From: an uncultured Prevotella sp.
GTDB lineage: Bacteria; Bacteroidota; Bacteroidia; Bacteroidales; Bacteroidaceae
NCBI GenBank assembly: GCA_900315775.1
Contig: ONAJ01000028.1
Span: forward strand, 16,306-80,305
Length of the DNA: 64,000 nt
Direction: 5' to 3'
Under the pieces are notes generated by a model. The model worked only from the letters and a program-made list of their open reading frames with translations. It ran no database searches and was not told the DNA's origin. This document shows, piece after piece, positions 51,901-60,418 of this stretch (the first letter of the stretch is position 1; every line of letters begins with the position of its first letter). A program made the translations under genes and the position numbers.

Positions 51901-52192
51901 TGATGAACAAGAAGAAAAACTTGTTGATGACCTCATCTATATGTTCTGTACCTGTGAGAAATATTCATCCATTTCTCAAAAGTCTGATGATTTGGATAAG
52001 AACGATGCCTACTCTTTCGACATGGTTTCTAATCGAGGTACGGATGTGAGGACACAAACCTATATTCTGCCAGAGAAAGACAAGCGACAGGCGGAAAAAT
52101 TAGAGAATCAAATTATGAAACTCCTCTCTGGCGATAATAACGTCGACGTTTGTACTCTGCTTTCGATACTCAACAAGAAGATGAACAAATGA
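48974..52192 (+). CDS. sspC: SspC-like P-loop ATPase (phosphorothioation)
   Basis: A 1072-aa protein. Walker A is GSYGTGKS at 48-55 and Walker B is LIVIDEFG with Asp-Glu at 138-139, then LLTTLHQNF as a sensor-like segment. These are all within an N-terminal AAA-type ATPase domain. The rest is long, helical and charged without other motifs I recognise. By position between DUF4007 and the PAPS-reductase-like gene it corresponds to SspC, the ATPase of single-strand phosphorothioation. It overlaps sspB (14 bases) and sspD (ATGA, 4 bases), so all three are coupled. Confidence 0.83.
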   Translation: MRTYSLSANIANGFAEGAQYIVTPNAQKAIHNIVNDFQAGIHSFTIIGSYGTGKSSFLLALESDLKRIGKKPFLIDSKVLLKASDLEIKNIVGDYTELSTLLLRSLNVESTTNSVLDELKSYYNKCQKQGKFLLIVIDEFGKVLEHAAKNNPEKELYFMQKLAEFVNVPSRQILLLTTLHQNFSAYAKGLTEVQVNEWKKVKGRFKEVTFVEPIEQLLHLAAKQMQGNKRTEIPACAKSLYELAKTTGFVSSDFPIDTALQLYPLDLFSAYAITTAIQRYGQNERSLFTFLASQENISREASANNQTYNLQKVYDYIYYSFYSYLKDANADSMNWSSMQVSIERVEGQSWDSQEQMLHAINIIKAIGLLNLFGVAGFRLPKESLAEYATHAMNIPDAEKIIEKLEQKKIIRYAAYKDRVMLFEGTDVDLEAEIRDAGLMVSRPVAFVDELTVFFNHRISPVKAHFYQKGTPRFFDYKLYDAPEELVPKGDTDGYIELIFSTRKDALNEIKKFSAESEHAIIFAYFIDTENIIDHLYNIKKYNYLTDKVIKKEDLVAVKEIQKLKEYEENLLNKAISDNLFSYKNRVVWIFGGKEQKVESHRDFNKLLSRVCDEIYCETPVMNNELFNKHKLSGTITAARKSYLTYLTEHYTEENLGFPEDKFPPEKTIYFSLLKNTGLHQGGDFSDRPTNEGFLSVWNACEEFLKSTENKARKISELIKLLSVQPYKLKQGFLDFWIPTYLFIRRQDFALYDASKGSFMPEVNMEFFDLLQKHPQDFEVKKFAVDGVKLGFFNQYRRFINLDEEFTITKDSFIETIKPFLSFYVRLDDYTKHTRKFNHGSTMKFRDVLAQAKDPEKAFFEDLPEALGFNQEKLKQEEFIREYGNIIQRAIRELRTCYSGLIDRIEERLIDGFDLQSGDYNDYVQEIRNRLAHVKTYLLTDKQREFYHHVMTEYDNRTQWYQSICYTILEQRLDALRDEQEEKLVDDLIYMFCTCEKYSSISQKSDDLDKNDAYSFDMVSNRGTDVRTQTYILPEKDKRQAEKLENQIMKLLSGDNNVDVCTLLSILNKKMNK

Positions 52193-53292
52193 CAAAGGTA
52201 AGACATATATTAGGCATATCAGGCGGTAAGGACAGTGCGGCACTCGCCATCTATCTGAAGCAGAAGTACCCATCGTTGAAGATTGAGTACTACAACTCTG
52301 ATACTGGTTGCGAGTTGGCTGAAACGGAAACGCTGATTAATCGCTTGGAGGCCTACTTGGGAAAGATAGAACGACTCAGAGCTGCAGAGGGTAGCCCTGA
52401 ACCTACTCCTTTCCATCACTTTCTGAAAGCGATGGGTGGTTTCCTGCCTTCGCCACAAGCCCGCTGGTGTACGAAGAAGATGAAGTTGGAGAAGTTTGAG
52501 GAATATGTGGGCGATGACTATGCTGTGTCATACGTTGGAATCCGTGGCGATGAGGATAGAGATGGCTATATATCTTCTAAGCCCAATATCCAGGCCATCT
52601 TCCCATTCCGCAAGAACATCTGGAGTATCGATGTCATCAATAAGTTCCTACACAATGAGAACCTGGACCAGATATCGGAAATCTATGAGCGCCTTTGTCC
52701 TGAGGGATTCCTTCGTGATGAGATACTGGAAACGGTGAGGAAGCCTATCACAAAGCTGTTCTACTACTCGAAGAAGATGAATGCGCTGCTGGACTATGAC
52801 ATCAAGCTGTTCAATCATGCTGTGTTCGAGTTCCTGAAAACGACAGACTATCCAGTGGGCAAGCTCAACGACTTCCCACTGCTTGACAATACAGACATTT
52901 TGGTGAAGGACGACATCTTCCGCCTGCTGAGGGAAAGTGGCGTGGGTGTGCCTGCCTACTACGAGGAAATTCCTTTCGAGGTGGATGGCGAGAAGGGCAC
53001 CTATTGCCGCAGTCGTTCTGGTTGCTACTTCTGTTTCTTCCAGCAGAAGATAGAATGGATATGGCTCTATGAACAGCATCCTGATCTCTTTATGAAAGCG
53101 ATGGAGTTTGAGAAAGACGGCTATACGTGGAACCAGAATGAGAGTCTTGCAGACCTCATCAAACCAGAGCGCATACGCCAGATAAAACTCGACATCATCC
53201 GTCGCCAGAAAGAAAGCAAGGCCAATAACAAGGGAATCACCCTCGCTGAAATTTTTGGCGATGATATTATGTGTACGAACTGCTTTATATAA
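52189..53292 (+). CDS. sspD: SspD-like ATP pyrophosphatase of the PAPS-reductase/DndC family
   Basis: A 367-aa protein with the PP-loop SGGKDS at 11-16, YYNSDTGCELAETE, then SPQARWCTKKMK and YVGIRGDEDR as in DndC/PAPS reductases. A cysteine cluster C273/C279/C282 (YCRSRSGCYFC) and a terminal pair C362/C365 (MCTNC) could hold an iron-sulfur cluster or metal. The family activates the DNA backbone with ATP and inserts sulfur taken from a cysteine desulfurase. I start at 52189 (ATGA overlap with sspC). Its base composition is clearly richer in G+C than the next gene. Confidence 0.88.
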   Translation: MTKVRHILGISGGKDSAALAIYLKQKYPSLKIEYYNSDTGCELAETETLINRLEAYLGKIERLRAAEGSPEPTPFHHFLKAMGGFLPSPQARWCTKKMKLEKFEEYVGDDYAVSYVGIRGDEDRDGYISSKPNIQAIFPFRKNIWSIDVINKFLHNENLDQISEIYERLCPEGFLRDEILETVRKPITKLFYYSKKMNALLDYDIKLFNHAVFEFLKTTDYPVGKLNDFPLLDNTDILVKDDIFRLLRESGVGVPAYYEEIPFEVDGEKGTYCRSRSGCYFCFFQQKIEWIWLYEQHPDLFMKAMEFEKDGYTWNQNESLADLIKPERIRQIKLDIIRRQKESKANNKGITLAEIFGDDIMCTNCFI

Positions 53293-53298
53293 AACTGT

Positions 53299-55578
53299 AT
53301 GCTCAAAACTAATGTACTTTGGCCAGCAAGTCGACGGTTCAAGTCGAGGACTGAATGGGAACCTATAGGTTTCTTTTCTGAAGCGTTGTGCAATTCTACA
53401 CAGTTTGATATAAAATTGGGATTCTTTTCATCTTCAGCAATCAATATCTTGTCAGACGGCTTTGCAACATTTCTTTATAATGGAGGACGGATGCGAATGG
53501 TCATTAATGATGTATTATCTGTAGAGGACCAGCAGGCATTTATGGTAGGTGAAACAGATGTCATGATACCATACTTTGACCTACAGAATATACAAGAAAT
53601 AAAGCGAACGTTGTCAGAACGAGACAAACATTTCTTTGAATGTCTATCTTGGTTGGTTAGAAATGAAAGATTAGAAATTAAAATTGTTGCACCCAAATGT
53701 GGAGATGGTATAGCTCATTCAAAATGTGGCGTTTTTACTGATGGCTTGAACAGAGTCGCATTTGAGGGTTCATGTAATTTCTCACGTACTGCTCTAATAG
53801 ATAATTTGGAAAGTATTACAGCTTTTTGTGATTGGGATGGACAGGGCGATATCTGTAAGATTGATGATATAATTGAAGATTTTGAAAGAACTTTTTCTGG
53901 TAATGATGATTCAGTGCTTTACTTGAAAGCAGATGAGGTAAAAGCTGGGATAGCGACAAATTTTGAACAGAAAGATCTTGCAAGCTTACTTAAAGACGAA
54001 CAGAATCTAATTTCGAGAAGACTTGTTGATAATCTTCCAATTAATGTTCAAGCAGTTCTAAACAAAGCAAAAAGAAAGGTTGAGAGTATTATTGATAGAA
54101 TAGAAATACAATCTGTCCATGATAATAAAACGGAAATACCTCATTTCCCATTTGATGAACCTCGTGCTTATCAAAAGCAAGCATATGAGAATTGGAAAAA
54201 TAATGGCCAAAAAGGTTTGTTTGCAATGGCAACTGGTACGGGTAAGACATTGACATCACTTAACTGTTTGCTAAATATTTATCAGAAGTTCAATTTTTAC
54301 AAGGCTCTTATTTTGGTGCCTACAATTACTTTGGTTGATCAATGGGAAGAAGAATGTGAAAGGTTCCATTTTCGACATATTATTAAAGTGAGTTCCAAAA
54401 ATCCAAATTGGAAATCGGAAATTGATACTATTAAATTAAAAGAAGATTTTAGCATTTCTAACGAAGAACCTTCATTCATTATTATTGCGACTTATGCTTC
54501 CTTCGCACGTGAACCAATATTCCAAGAACTTGTTGGTTTTAGCAAGAAAACATGTCGCCAGATGTTGCTAATTGCTGATGAGGCCCATAATATGGGGTCT
54601 GGTCGAATACTAGATAGATTAAGTGGAGTGAAGTTTTTACGTAGAATCGGCCTATCAGCAACACCTGAACGCCAATTTGATGATGTCGGAAATCGAGCTA
54701 TTATGGATTTCTTCGGATGTCAGAACGGTTATACTTTTGAGTATAGTATGCAGGAGGCTATCGATAATGGATTCCTATGCAGGTATAAATATTACCCTCA
54801 CCTCGTTCGGTTAAATGATTCTGAGATGAATGAGTATTTGCGGATATCACTTCAATTGGCAAAGTTTTATAACTCTGACAGCGATAGTTTTCCCATGTCT
54901 GATGATATATTGAAGCGACTTCTTTTAAAAAGGAAGCGCATTGTACATAAGGCTAAAAATAAGGAGGAAGTCTTTCGAGAAATAGTTATGAACCGTTATT
55001 CAGAGAAGGGCAATTTAAAATATACATTGGTATACGTACCAGAAGGAGCCAAGCCTGATGACAACACCTCAGATATGTTTGATATGTCTGAAACAGTCGT
55101 AAATGATGATTATACAGATAGCCTTATTGATACTTATACACAAATAGTGCAAGAAGTCAGTAAGACTACAACAGTAAAGAAATTCACTTCTGATGTAAAA
55201 GGAAGGAGTGAGATTTTAGATAAATATGCTAAAGGAGAAATAGAAGTACTCACTTCTATGAAATGCTTAGATGAAGGTGTGGATGTTCCAAGGAGCGAAA
55301 TGGCTATTTTCTGTGCAAGTACAGGTAACCCACGTCAATTTATTCAAAGACGTGGACGTATTTTGCGTAAACATCCTGACAAACATATGGCTATTATCCA
55401 TGATTTGGTCGTTGCTCCAGAGATAAGTAGAGGACAAGAGAATTACAACATGGAACGTAGCTTGCTAAAAGGTGAACTCAAACGAGTCAGAGACTTTGCT
55501 GTACTATCTGAGAATGCAGATTTTGCGTATGCTGAATTAGAAGAGATTTTAACGTATTACAATTTACCATTATTCTAA
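53299..55578 (+). CDS. sspF: SspF-like protein: PLD nuclease domain fused to SF2 helicase
   Basis: A 759-aa protein. Residues ~1-200 form a phospholipase-D-type nuclease domain with H140/K142/D147 (HSKCGVFTDG) and FEGSCNFSRTA. From ~285 on it is a DEAD/DEAH superfamily 2 helicase: Walker A ATGTGKT (Lys316), DEAH at 427-430, GLSATPER, LTSMKCLDEGVDVP and RQFIQRRGRILRK. Nuclease plus translocase suggests a DNA-degrading effector that acts on unmodified DNA. Its place right after sspBCD matches the reported sspBCD-sspFGH cassette; the letter is by gene order. It begins 6 bases after sspD and is AT-rich. Confidence 0.82.
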   Translation: MLKTNVLWPASRRFKSRTEWEPIGFFSEALCNSTQFDIKLGFFSSSAINILSDGFATFLYNGGRMRMVINDVLSVEDQQAFMVGETDVMIPYFDLQNIQEIKRTLSERDKHFFECLSWLVRNERLEIKIVAPKCGDGIAHSKCGVFTDGLNRVAFEGSCNFSRTALIDNLESITAFCDWDGQGDICKIDDIIEDFERTFSGNDDSVLYLKADEVKAGIATNFEQKDLASLLKDEQNLISRRLVDNLPINVQAVLNKAKRKVESIIDRIEIQSVHDNKTEIPHFPFDEPRAYQKQAYENWKNNGQKGLFAMATGTGKTLTSLNCLLNIYQKFNFYKALILVPTITLVDQWEEECERFHFRHIIKVSSKNPNWKSEIDTIKLKEDFSISNEEPSFIIIATYASFAREPIFQELVGFSKKTCRQMLLIADEAHNMGSGRILDRLSGVKFLRRIGLSATPERQFDDVGNRAIMDFFGCQNGYTFEYSMQEAIDNGFLCRYKYYPHLVRLNDSEMNEYLRISLQLAKFYNSDSDSFPMSDDILKRLLLKRKRIVHKAKNKEEVFREIVMNRYSEKGNLKYTLVYVPEGAKPDDNTSDMFDMSETVVNDDYTDSLIDTYTQIVQEVSKTTTVKKFTSDVKGRSEILDKYAKGEIEVLTSMKCLDEGVDVPRSEMAIFCASTGNPRQFIQRRGRILRKHPDKHMAIIHDLVVAPEISRGQENYNMERSLLKGELKRVRDFAVLSENADFAYAELEEILTYYNLPLF

Positions 55579-55584
55579 AAACAT

Positions 55585-55815
55585 ATGGCATATATTTCAA
55601 ATAATGACAAGATGCTTCAAGCTGTTTTACTGGACGAAAGGCTTATGAAGTTTGGTGGTTACACACCAGAAGACATTGGTAATATCTATCAGGCATTAGA
55701 TTCAGACAACTATGTCATTAATGCTGTCGCTCAAATTATAAAACGCACGAATGAAGGTGCGACTATGCAAGAATTGTGGAAAGAAATAAACACCTATTTA
55801 TATAACAACGTATGA
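55585..55815 (+). CDS. Unrecognised 76-aa protein inside the restriction module
   Basis: A small, mainly helical protein (LLDERLMKFGGYTPEDIGNI, then VINAVAQIIKRTNEGATMQE). No motif I recognise. It is 6 bases after sspF and its stop overlaps the sspG start (ATGA), so it is translated with the module and may be a subunit or inhibitor of it. Composition is AT-rich like sspF. Confidence 0.75.
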   Translation: MAYISNNDKMLQAVLLDERLMKFGGYTPEDIGNIYQALDSDNYVINAVAQIIKRTNEGATMQELWKEINTYLYNNV

Positions 55816-57980
55816 TAATAAAAGAAGTTAGAATTAAGAATTTCCGTAGTTATTATGGAGATAATAACCATTTTGAGTTTTCAGATGGTTTGACTCTGAT
55901 ATTAGGTGATAATGGAGATGGAAAAACTACGTTCTTTGAAGCTCTCCAATGGTTGCTTGATACAACGATTGACAGAGGCAGCATGGACAATGTCTCAGAA
56001 ATGAGAAAATCAAAGTTGGAAATAGGAGAATCTGATGAAGTTTCTGTCTATATGTTATTTGAACACGATGGTGAAAAGAGTGTGGAAAAGTCCTTCACAT
56101 TTGAAAGGACTGGTAATGACACGTATAAACCAAGTAATTTGACTTACAGAGGATATGAAACAAGAGGAACTGAACGTGAAGCTGTAAACGGGAAACAGTT
56201 AATTGATCGCTGTTATGATGCTTTTATACAACACTTTAGTATGTTCAAGGGAGAGTCCGAACTTGATGTTTTGGATAACCCTACAGCCCTAAAAGATCTT
56301 GTTGACAAGTTCTCGGACATTAGGAAGTTTGATGTGCTTGTGGAGAATACAACTACATTTGAGGAGAAATCAAATGCGGCATATAGTAAAGAAATGAAAT
56401 CAGACGAAAAGGTTTCAAAAGAAGCTAAGGCATTAGATTTCCAGAAAACTCGTCTTGCAGAACAAATATCACAAAAAAATGGAGAGATAAAAGAAAAGAA
56501 AGCATCGTTGGAAGCATTTACACAGCAACTGAAAAAATTTGAGCAAAATCAAGATGCCTCAAAAAGTCTCCGTGATATACAGGGAAGACTAAAAACTCAG
56601 GAAGAAAAGGCTACTCGTCTGAGAGGTCAGATAGGCAGCGTGGACTATAATCATAGTCTGCTCGACAGGCTGTGGGTACTGTGTGCATTCCCGTCTGTCC
56701 TCAATGAGTTTCAACAGAAATGTTCGGCTCTCAGTAGGGAGAAACGGAGGCTGGAGCGTGACTTCGACAAACAGCAGGCTGCGGCATTGGCCAAACTGGA
56801 GACAATCAAGGAGGTCCAGGGGGCACTCATCAACGGAGCTACCGAACTGCCTTGGTATCTGCCTGACCAGGAGACGATGGAGGAAATGCTACGCGACCAC
56901 ATCTGCAAGGTGTGCGGACGAACGGTTGACGAGGATTCGGATGCCTATCACTTCATGGTGCATAAGATAGAAGAGTATAAGGCTCATGTGGAGGCAAAGT
57001 TGAAACGGGAAGAGGAAAAGAAGTCGCTGGAAGAACAGAGTCTGTTTAAGAATGACTATGTGGAGGAACTGCATAGTTTTAGTATGTCGCTCAGCGGTAG
57101 TCAGGAGGCTAAGGTTGCTTCGATAGCCCGTGAGATAAAAGACCGTTTATCGTTGGTTGATCGATTGAGAGCTGACTTGAAGACGGTAGAGGACAAGATT
57201 CAGGACATCAGCGACGAGAAAACAAGGCTGTTGATTCAGGCTGGCAACATTCCCGAAGCAATGCTGGAAAGCGAGTTCGACAATTATAAAGGCCTAAGCG
57301 AACAAAGGCGAAGAGCAGATGTGAGACTGACGGAATTGAATGGTGAGCTGAACTTACTGAATGAACAGATGAAGGAGTTGCAGGAGAAACTAGATGCTCT
57401 GAATCCTGCCAGTGAGAAGGTGAAGACATTGCGCGATGTTCATCGAGTGCTCGAAGAGATTAGCAAGGCATTCCAAAATGCCAAGAAGGAGAATCTTCGT
57501 AGGTTCCTTGCAGAGATGGAAGAGCGTGCCAATCACTATATCGCTATCCTGAGTGCAAGTGATTTCCATGGTGAGATAAGGCTGGTACAGACGGCTAATG
57601 ATTCGACGGAGATACATCTATATAGCTCGAACGGCACAAAGATTCTAAAGCCTTCTGGCTCTCAGCGTACAGTAATGTATATCTCTGTTTTGTTTGCTAT
57701 TTCTGACTTCACACAGCAGAAGCGTGAAGAAGACTATCCACTTATCTTTGATGCGGCCACCTCGTCGTTTGGAGATTCAAAGGAAGGAGAATTCTATAAC
57801 GTGATTAGCAATGTGAAGAAGCAGTGCATCATTGTAACTAAGGACTTTATCACTAAGGGAGAAGTGCGGAAGAACGACATTCAAAGCCTACAGTGTCCTG
57901 TCTATCGTATCAAGAAGGCTGAAGGCTTCGATGCACGGAATATGGCAACCATTCGTACAATTGTAGAAAAACTGAAGTAA
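55812..57980 (+). CDS. sspG: SspG-like DndD/Rad50-family ATPase
   Basis: A 722-aa SMC-type protein. Walker A GDNGDGKTT is at 32-40 after IKNFRSYYGDNNHFEF. Long coiled coils lie at ~190-275 and ~400-560, with a CxxC pair at 365/368 (ICKVCG) between them like the zinc hook of Rad50. The C-terminal lobe has the signature LKPSGSQRTVMYIS and a Walker B region YPLIFDAATSS. Such ATPases bridge or open DNA; DndD is the closest known type. The gene is a composite in base use: AT-rich up to ~56635, then abruptly G+C-richer to the end. Confidence 0.83.
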   Translation: MIIKEVRIKNFRSYYGDNNHFEFSDGLTLILGDNGDGKTTFFEALQWLLDTTIDRGSMDNVSEMRKSKLEIGESDEVSVYMLFEHDGEKSVEKSFTFERTGNDTYKPSNLTYRGYETRGTEREAVNGKQLIDRCYDAFIQHFSMFKGESELDVLDNPTALKDLVDKFSDIRKFDVLVENTTTFEEKSNAAYSKEMKSDEKVSKEAKALDFQKTRLAEQISQKNGEIKEKKASLEAFTQQLKKFEQNQDASKSLRDIQGRLKTQEEKATRLRGQIGSVDYNHSLLDRLWVLCAFPSVLNEFQQKCSALSREKRRLERDFDKQQAAALAKLETIKEVQGALINGATELPWYLPDQETMEEMLRDHICKVCGRTVDEDSDAYHFMVHKIEEYKAHVEAKLKREEEKKSLEEQSLFKNDYVEELHSFSMSLSGSQEAKVASIAREIKDRLSLVDRLRADLKTVEDKIQDISDEKTRLLIQAGNIPEAMLESEFDNYKGLSEQRRRADVRLTELNGELNLLNEQMKELQEKLDALNPASEKVKTLRDVHRVLEEISKAFQNAKKENLRRFLAEMEERANHYIAILSASDFHGEIRLVQTANDSTEIHLYSSNGTKILKPSGSQRTVMYISVLFAISDFTQQKREEDYPLIFDAATSSFGDSKEGEFYNVISNVKKQCIIVTKDFITKGEVRKNDIQSLQCPVYRIKKAEGFDARNMATIRTIVEKLK

Positions 57981-57983
57981 AGT

Positions 57984-58556
57984 ATGGAATCATTGTTTGA
58001 CTTGTGGGGAAAAAGAGACCCCGAATGGGAAAAGAAATATCAGGACACGATTCTGATTCCGTTTACAGACTATGGTAAGGGTGTAAACCAGTATCAAGAT
58101 GTACGTGGAAAAATCTTTGGACCTGGATATGAGATGTTTATCTTGGCATTCTTCATTGGACTGTATCACGATCAAACACGTCCGTTGGTCGAAGATAGGG
58201 CTAAGAGAAAGCACTTCGGCTGGCCTATCTGCGAATGGGGCAGTAGGGAAGCACGCCTTGGACGTGTCAAATACTCGGAACTGCAACGCTATATGTATGC
58301 CGCTCTGATAGCAAGAACGGATATTGATTTTATTGCTCTTGACAAAGGTGACATTACACCTCGTAAAGCCGTTGATATGCTAGTTGACAAGATGGAGCAA
58401 TATGCCAACTTTGGCTTCGACTATATTCAAGAGAAGTTGGAGGAGAATCCTAATTACTTCTTCAAAGAGACTGCATTCCTGAGAGTATTCCTCGGATTCT
58501 TGAATAAGGAGGAAGAGACTGAAGATATTGATGATGTACCCGAATCGTTGGATTGA
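57984..58556 (+). CDS. sspH: SspH-like protein of the phosphorothioate restriction module
   Basis: A 190-aa soluble protein, starting 3 bases after sspG. It shows helical segments (RGKIFGPGYEMFILAFFIGL; YSELQRYMYAALIARTDIDF; RKAVDMLVDKMEQYANFGFD) and a strongly acidic tail (NKEEETEDIDDVPESLD). The segment with a DndE-like position and role is tempting, but it is longer than DndE and I see no certain relationship. I assign SspH only from gene order after sspF and sspG. Its stop is overlapped by the next gene's junction. Confidence 0.6.
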   Translation: MESLFDLWGKRDPEWEKKYQDTILIPFTDYGKGVNQYQDVRGKIFGPGYEMFILAFFIGLYHDQTRPLVEDRAKRKHFGWPICEWGSREARLGRVKYSELQRYMYAALIARTDIDFIALDKGDITPRKAVDMLVDKMEQYANFGFDYIQEKLEENPNYFFKETAFLRVFLGFLNKEEETEDIDDVPESLD

Positions 58557-58558
58557 TT

Positions 58559-59074
58559 ATGGGATATAGAGCATATAATGCATTTAATAGGGATAAGGCC
58601 TTTATAATAGAATTTAGACCTAACCCTAAAAGATGGGCTGATAACTTTGTCGGTTTGAGTAATCCGATAAGGGATGTTGCTAATTGGTCACCCGAAATCA
58701 AGTATTTCAAAGATGGGAAACTGTCTGATGAAATCCGTAATATCCCTAAGGATAGGGGTGGCATATATATGTTCTATTTAAAGGGGACAAATTTACCTTT
58801 TGCAGAATACTATATCCTGTATATTGGTAGGGCTTTGCTATCTTCCAAAGAGAATATATATAAACGAGCCATACATTATCAGAATGATGAAAGAGATCTT
58901 ATTCAAGAAATGTTTGAGAACTGGAAAGACGATCTGTATTATAGATACTATCTGGATACGGACAATGAAGTAATTAAGCAGAATGAAGTAGCTTTGATAA
59001 GATCTATAGTACCGCCTTATAATGAAGTCATTCCAAAGAAGATTGTTAAACAGCCAAAAGTTAAAGCATTTTGA
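58559..59074 (+). CDS. GIY-YIG nuclease domain protein
   Basis: A 171-aa protein. G68-I69-Y70 (DRGGIYMFYL) and Y88-I89-G90-R91 (ILYIGRA) are the two signature strands; a glutamate in QNEVALIRSIVPPYNE (E143) fits the metal-binding residue. The catalytic GIY-YIG set (Tyr, Tyr, Arg, Glu) therefore seems complete. About 60 residues precede the domain. The gene opens with TTGATTATG overlapping the sspH stop; the same junction string leads the next gene. It may nick or cut DNA as a further effector of the island, or process recombination intermediates. Confidence 0.8.
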   Translation: MGYRAYNAFNRDKAFIIEFRPNPKRWADNFVGLSNPIRDVANWSPEIKYFKDGKLSDEIRNIPKDRGGIYMFYLKGTNLPFAEYYILYIGRALLSSKENIYKRAIHYQNDERDLIQEMFENWKDDLYYRYYLDTDNEVIKQNEVALIRSIVPPYNEVIPKKIVKQPKVKAF

Positions 59075-59076
59075 TT

Positions 59077-60348
59077 ATGATTATACCGGCAATAAAAGGA
59101 TATATAGGAACAACTGTTTACTATATCACAAATCTTAAATTTAAAGATTTAGCAGTTTTAGTGAATAGACGTAGCTCGGAAGAACTGTATAAGTCAGGAC
59201 TCTTGAAAGAAGCATTACAGCGTTCTTTAACGGACAACTACCTTAAAATAAAGGATTATATATTGAAGCATCACGACCATTTTTTCAATGCGATGGTTCT
59301 TGCAGTGTATGATGGTGACCCTCAATGGCGAGAGGTAAGATATGAGGTGGATGATGTCATGTATGGGAATGTTGGGTTGTTAGAGTTGAATGGTAATGAA
59401 CATATTTTTCCGTTAGATGGACAACATAGACTGGAGGGTATTAAGGCAGCGTTGAAAGAAAGCAAGAAGTATGAAAATGACACAGTTCCTATCATGTTGA
59501 TTGGACATGAGAATTCTCCAAAAGGTATGGCCAAGTCACGAAGGATATTCTCTATACTTAACAGATATGCCAAACCTGTTGGAAAGGGAGATATTATTGC
59601 TCTTGATGAGGATGACACAGTTGCTATTGTAACACGATGGTTGTTAGAAAGCCATGAGTTGTTTATTGATAATCGGATAAAGATTAGTAATTCAAAGTCC
59701 ATCCCAACAACGGACAAAAGTTCATTTACGACATTGATGACACTCTATGATTGCCACGATGAATTGTTCAAGGCATATCATTTAAGGGAGAAAGGCAAGT
59801 TGTTGTCTAGTGAGAAACTGAAAGATTATAAAAGAGCACGACCTGATGATTCAGAGATAAAGGCGTTCTATGACTTCGCTAAATCGTTTTGGGATGAAAT
59901 GATTGCTAATTTTACAGAACTAAGAGAATTCATAGACAATAAAACAAATGAGTCTGCGCTGAAATATAGGCCCATTGGAGAAGGTGGTAATCTGTTCTTC
60001 CGTCCAGTCGGTCTTCTGCCGTTTGTCTCTGCTGTTTGTCAGATTATGACTAGTCAACAGGATTATGATTACAAAACGATAATAGTTAACTATGCATCAT
60101 TTCTTGACAGAAATGTTTCATCAGAGTTTTGGGCAAAAATTCTTTGGGATTCTTCAGCCAAGAAAATGTTGGTTAGAAATGGCAGCATTACCAAGTATTT
60201 GTTGATAGAGATGTACTCATCTGATTATTTGATACAAAAAGACAGAAATAAGATGGTGGAGCGTTTCGTACAATTATTTGGGTTGGCAAACAAAAACGAG
60301 GCTGAGGAGCAGATAAGACTTAGGTATAGCAATAGAATGGCTCGGTAA
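59077..60348 (+). CDS. DGQHR-domain (DndB-family) protein
   Basis: A 423-aa protein with the DGQHR motif at 114-118 (IFPLDGQHRLEGI), preceded by GTTVYYITNLKFKDL and followed by SRRIFSILNRYAKPV. That is the core of the DGQHR/DndB family. DndB in dnd clusters is a DNA-binding repressor or accessory protein of phosphorothioation. Finding such a protein behind sspBCD rather than dndCDE is notable; the role could be control of the operon or of sulfur status. ATG 59077 chosen over an upstream TTG. Confidence 0.82.
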   Translation: MIIPAIKGYIGTTVYYITNLKFKDLAVLVNRRSSEELYKSGLLKEALQRSLTDNYLKIKDYILKHHDHFFNAMVLAVYDGDPQWREVRYEVDDVMYGNVGLLELNGNEHIFPLDGQHRLEGIKAALKESKKYENDTVPIMLIGHENSPKGMAKSRRIFSILNRYAKPVGKGDIIALDEDDTVAIVTRWLLESHELFIDNRIKISNSKSIPTTDKSSFTTLMTLYDCHDELFKAYHLREKGKLLSSEKLKDYKRARPDDSEIKAFYDFAKSFWDEMIANFTELREFIDNKTNESALKYRPIGEGGNLFFRPVGLLPFVSAVCQIMTSQQDYDYKTIIVNYASFLDRNVSSEFWAKILWDSSAKKMLVRNGSITKYLLIEMYSSDYLIQKDRNKMVERFVQLFGLANKNEAEEQIRLRYSNRMAR

Positions 60349-60418
60349 TTGCGATAACATTGACAATAGATGAATACATACTAGGTTCTTGAAAATATTG
60401 GTAAAATGTAATAAAAGA

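Noticed and set aside
57984-58556. Calling the 190-aa protein DndE
   Set aside because: It is clearly longer than DndE and I could not see its conserved features; gene order points to SspH instead.
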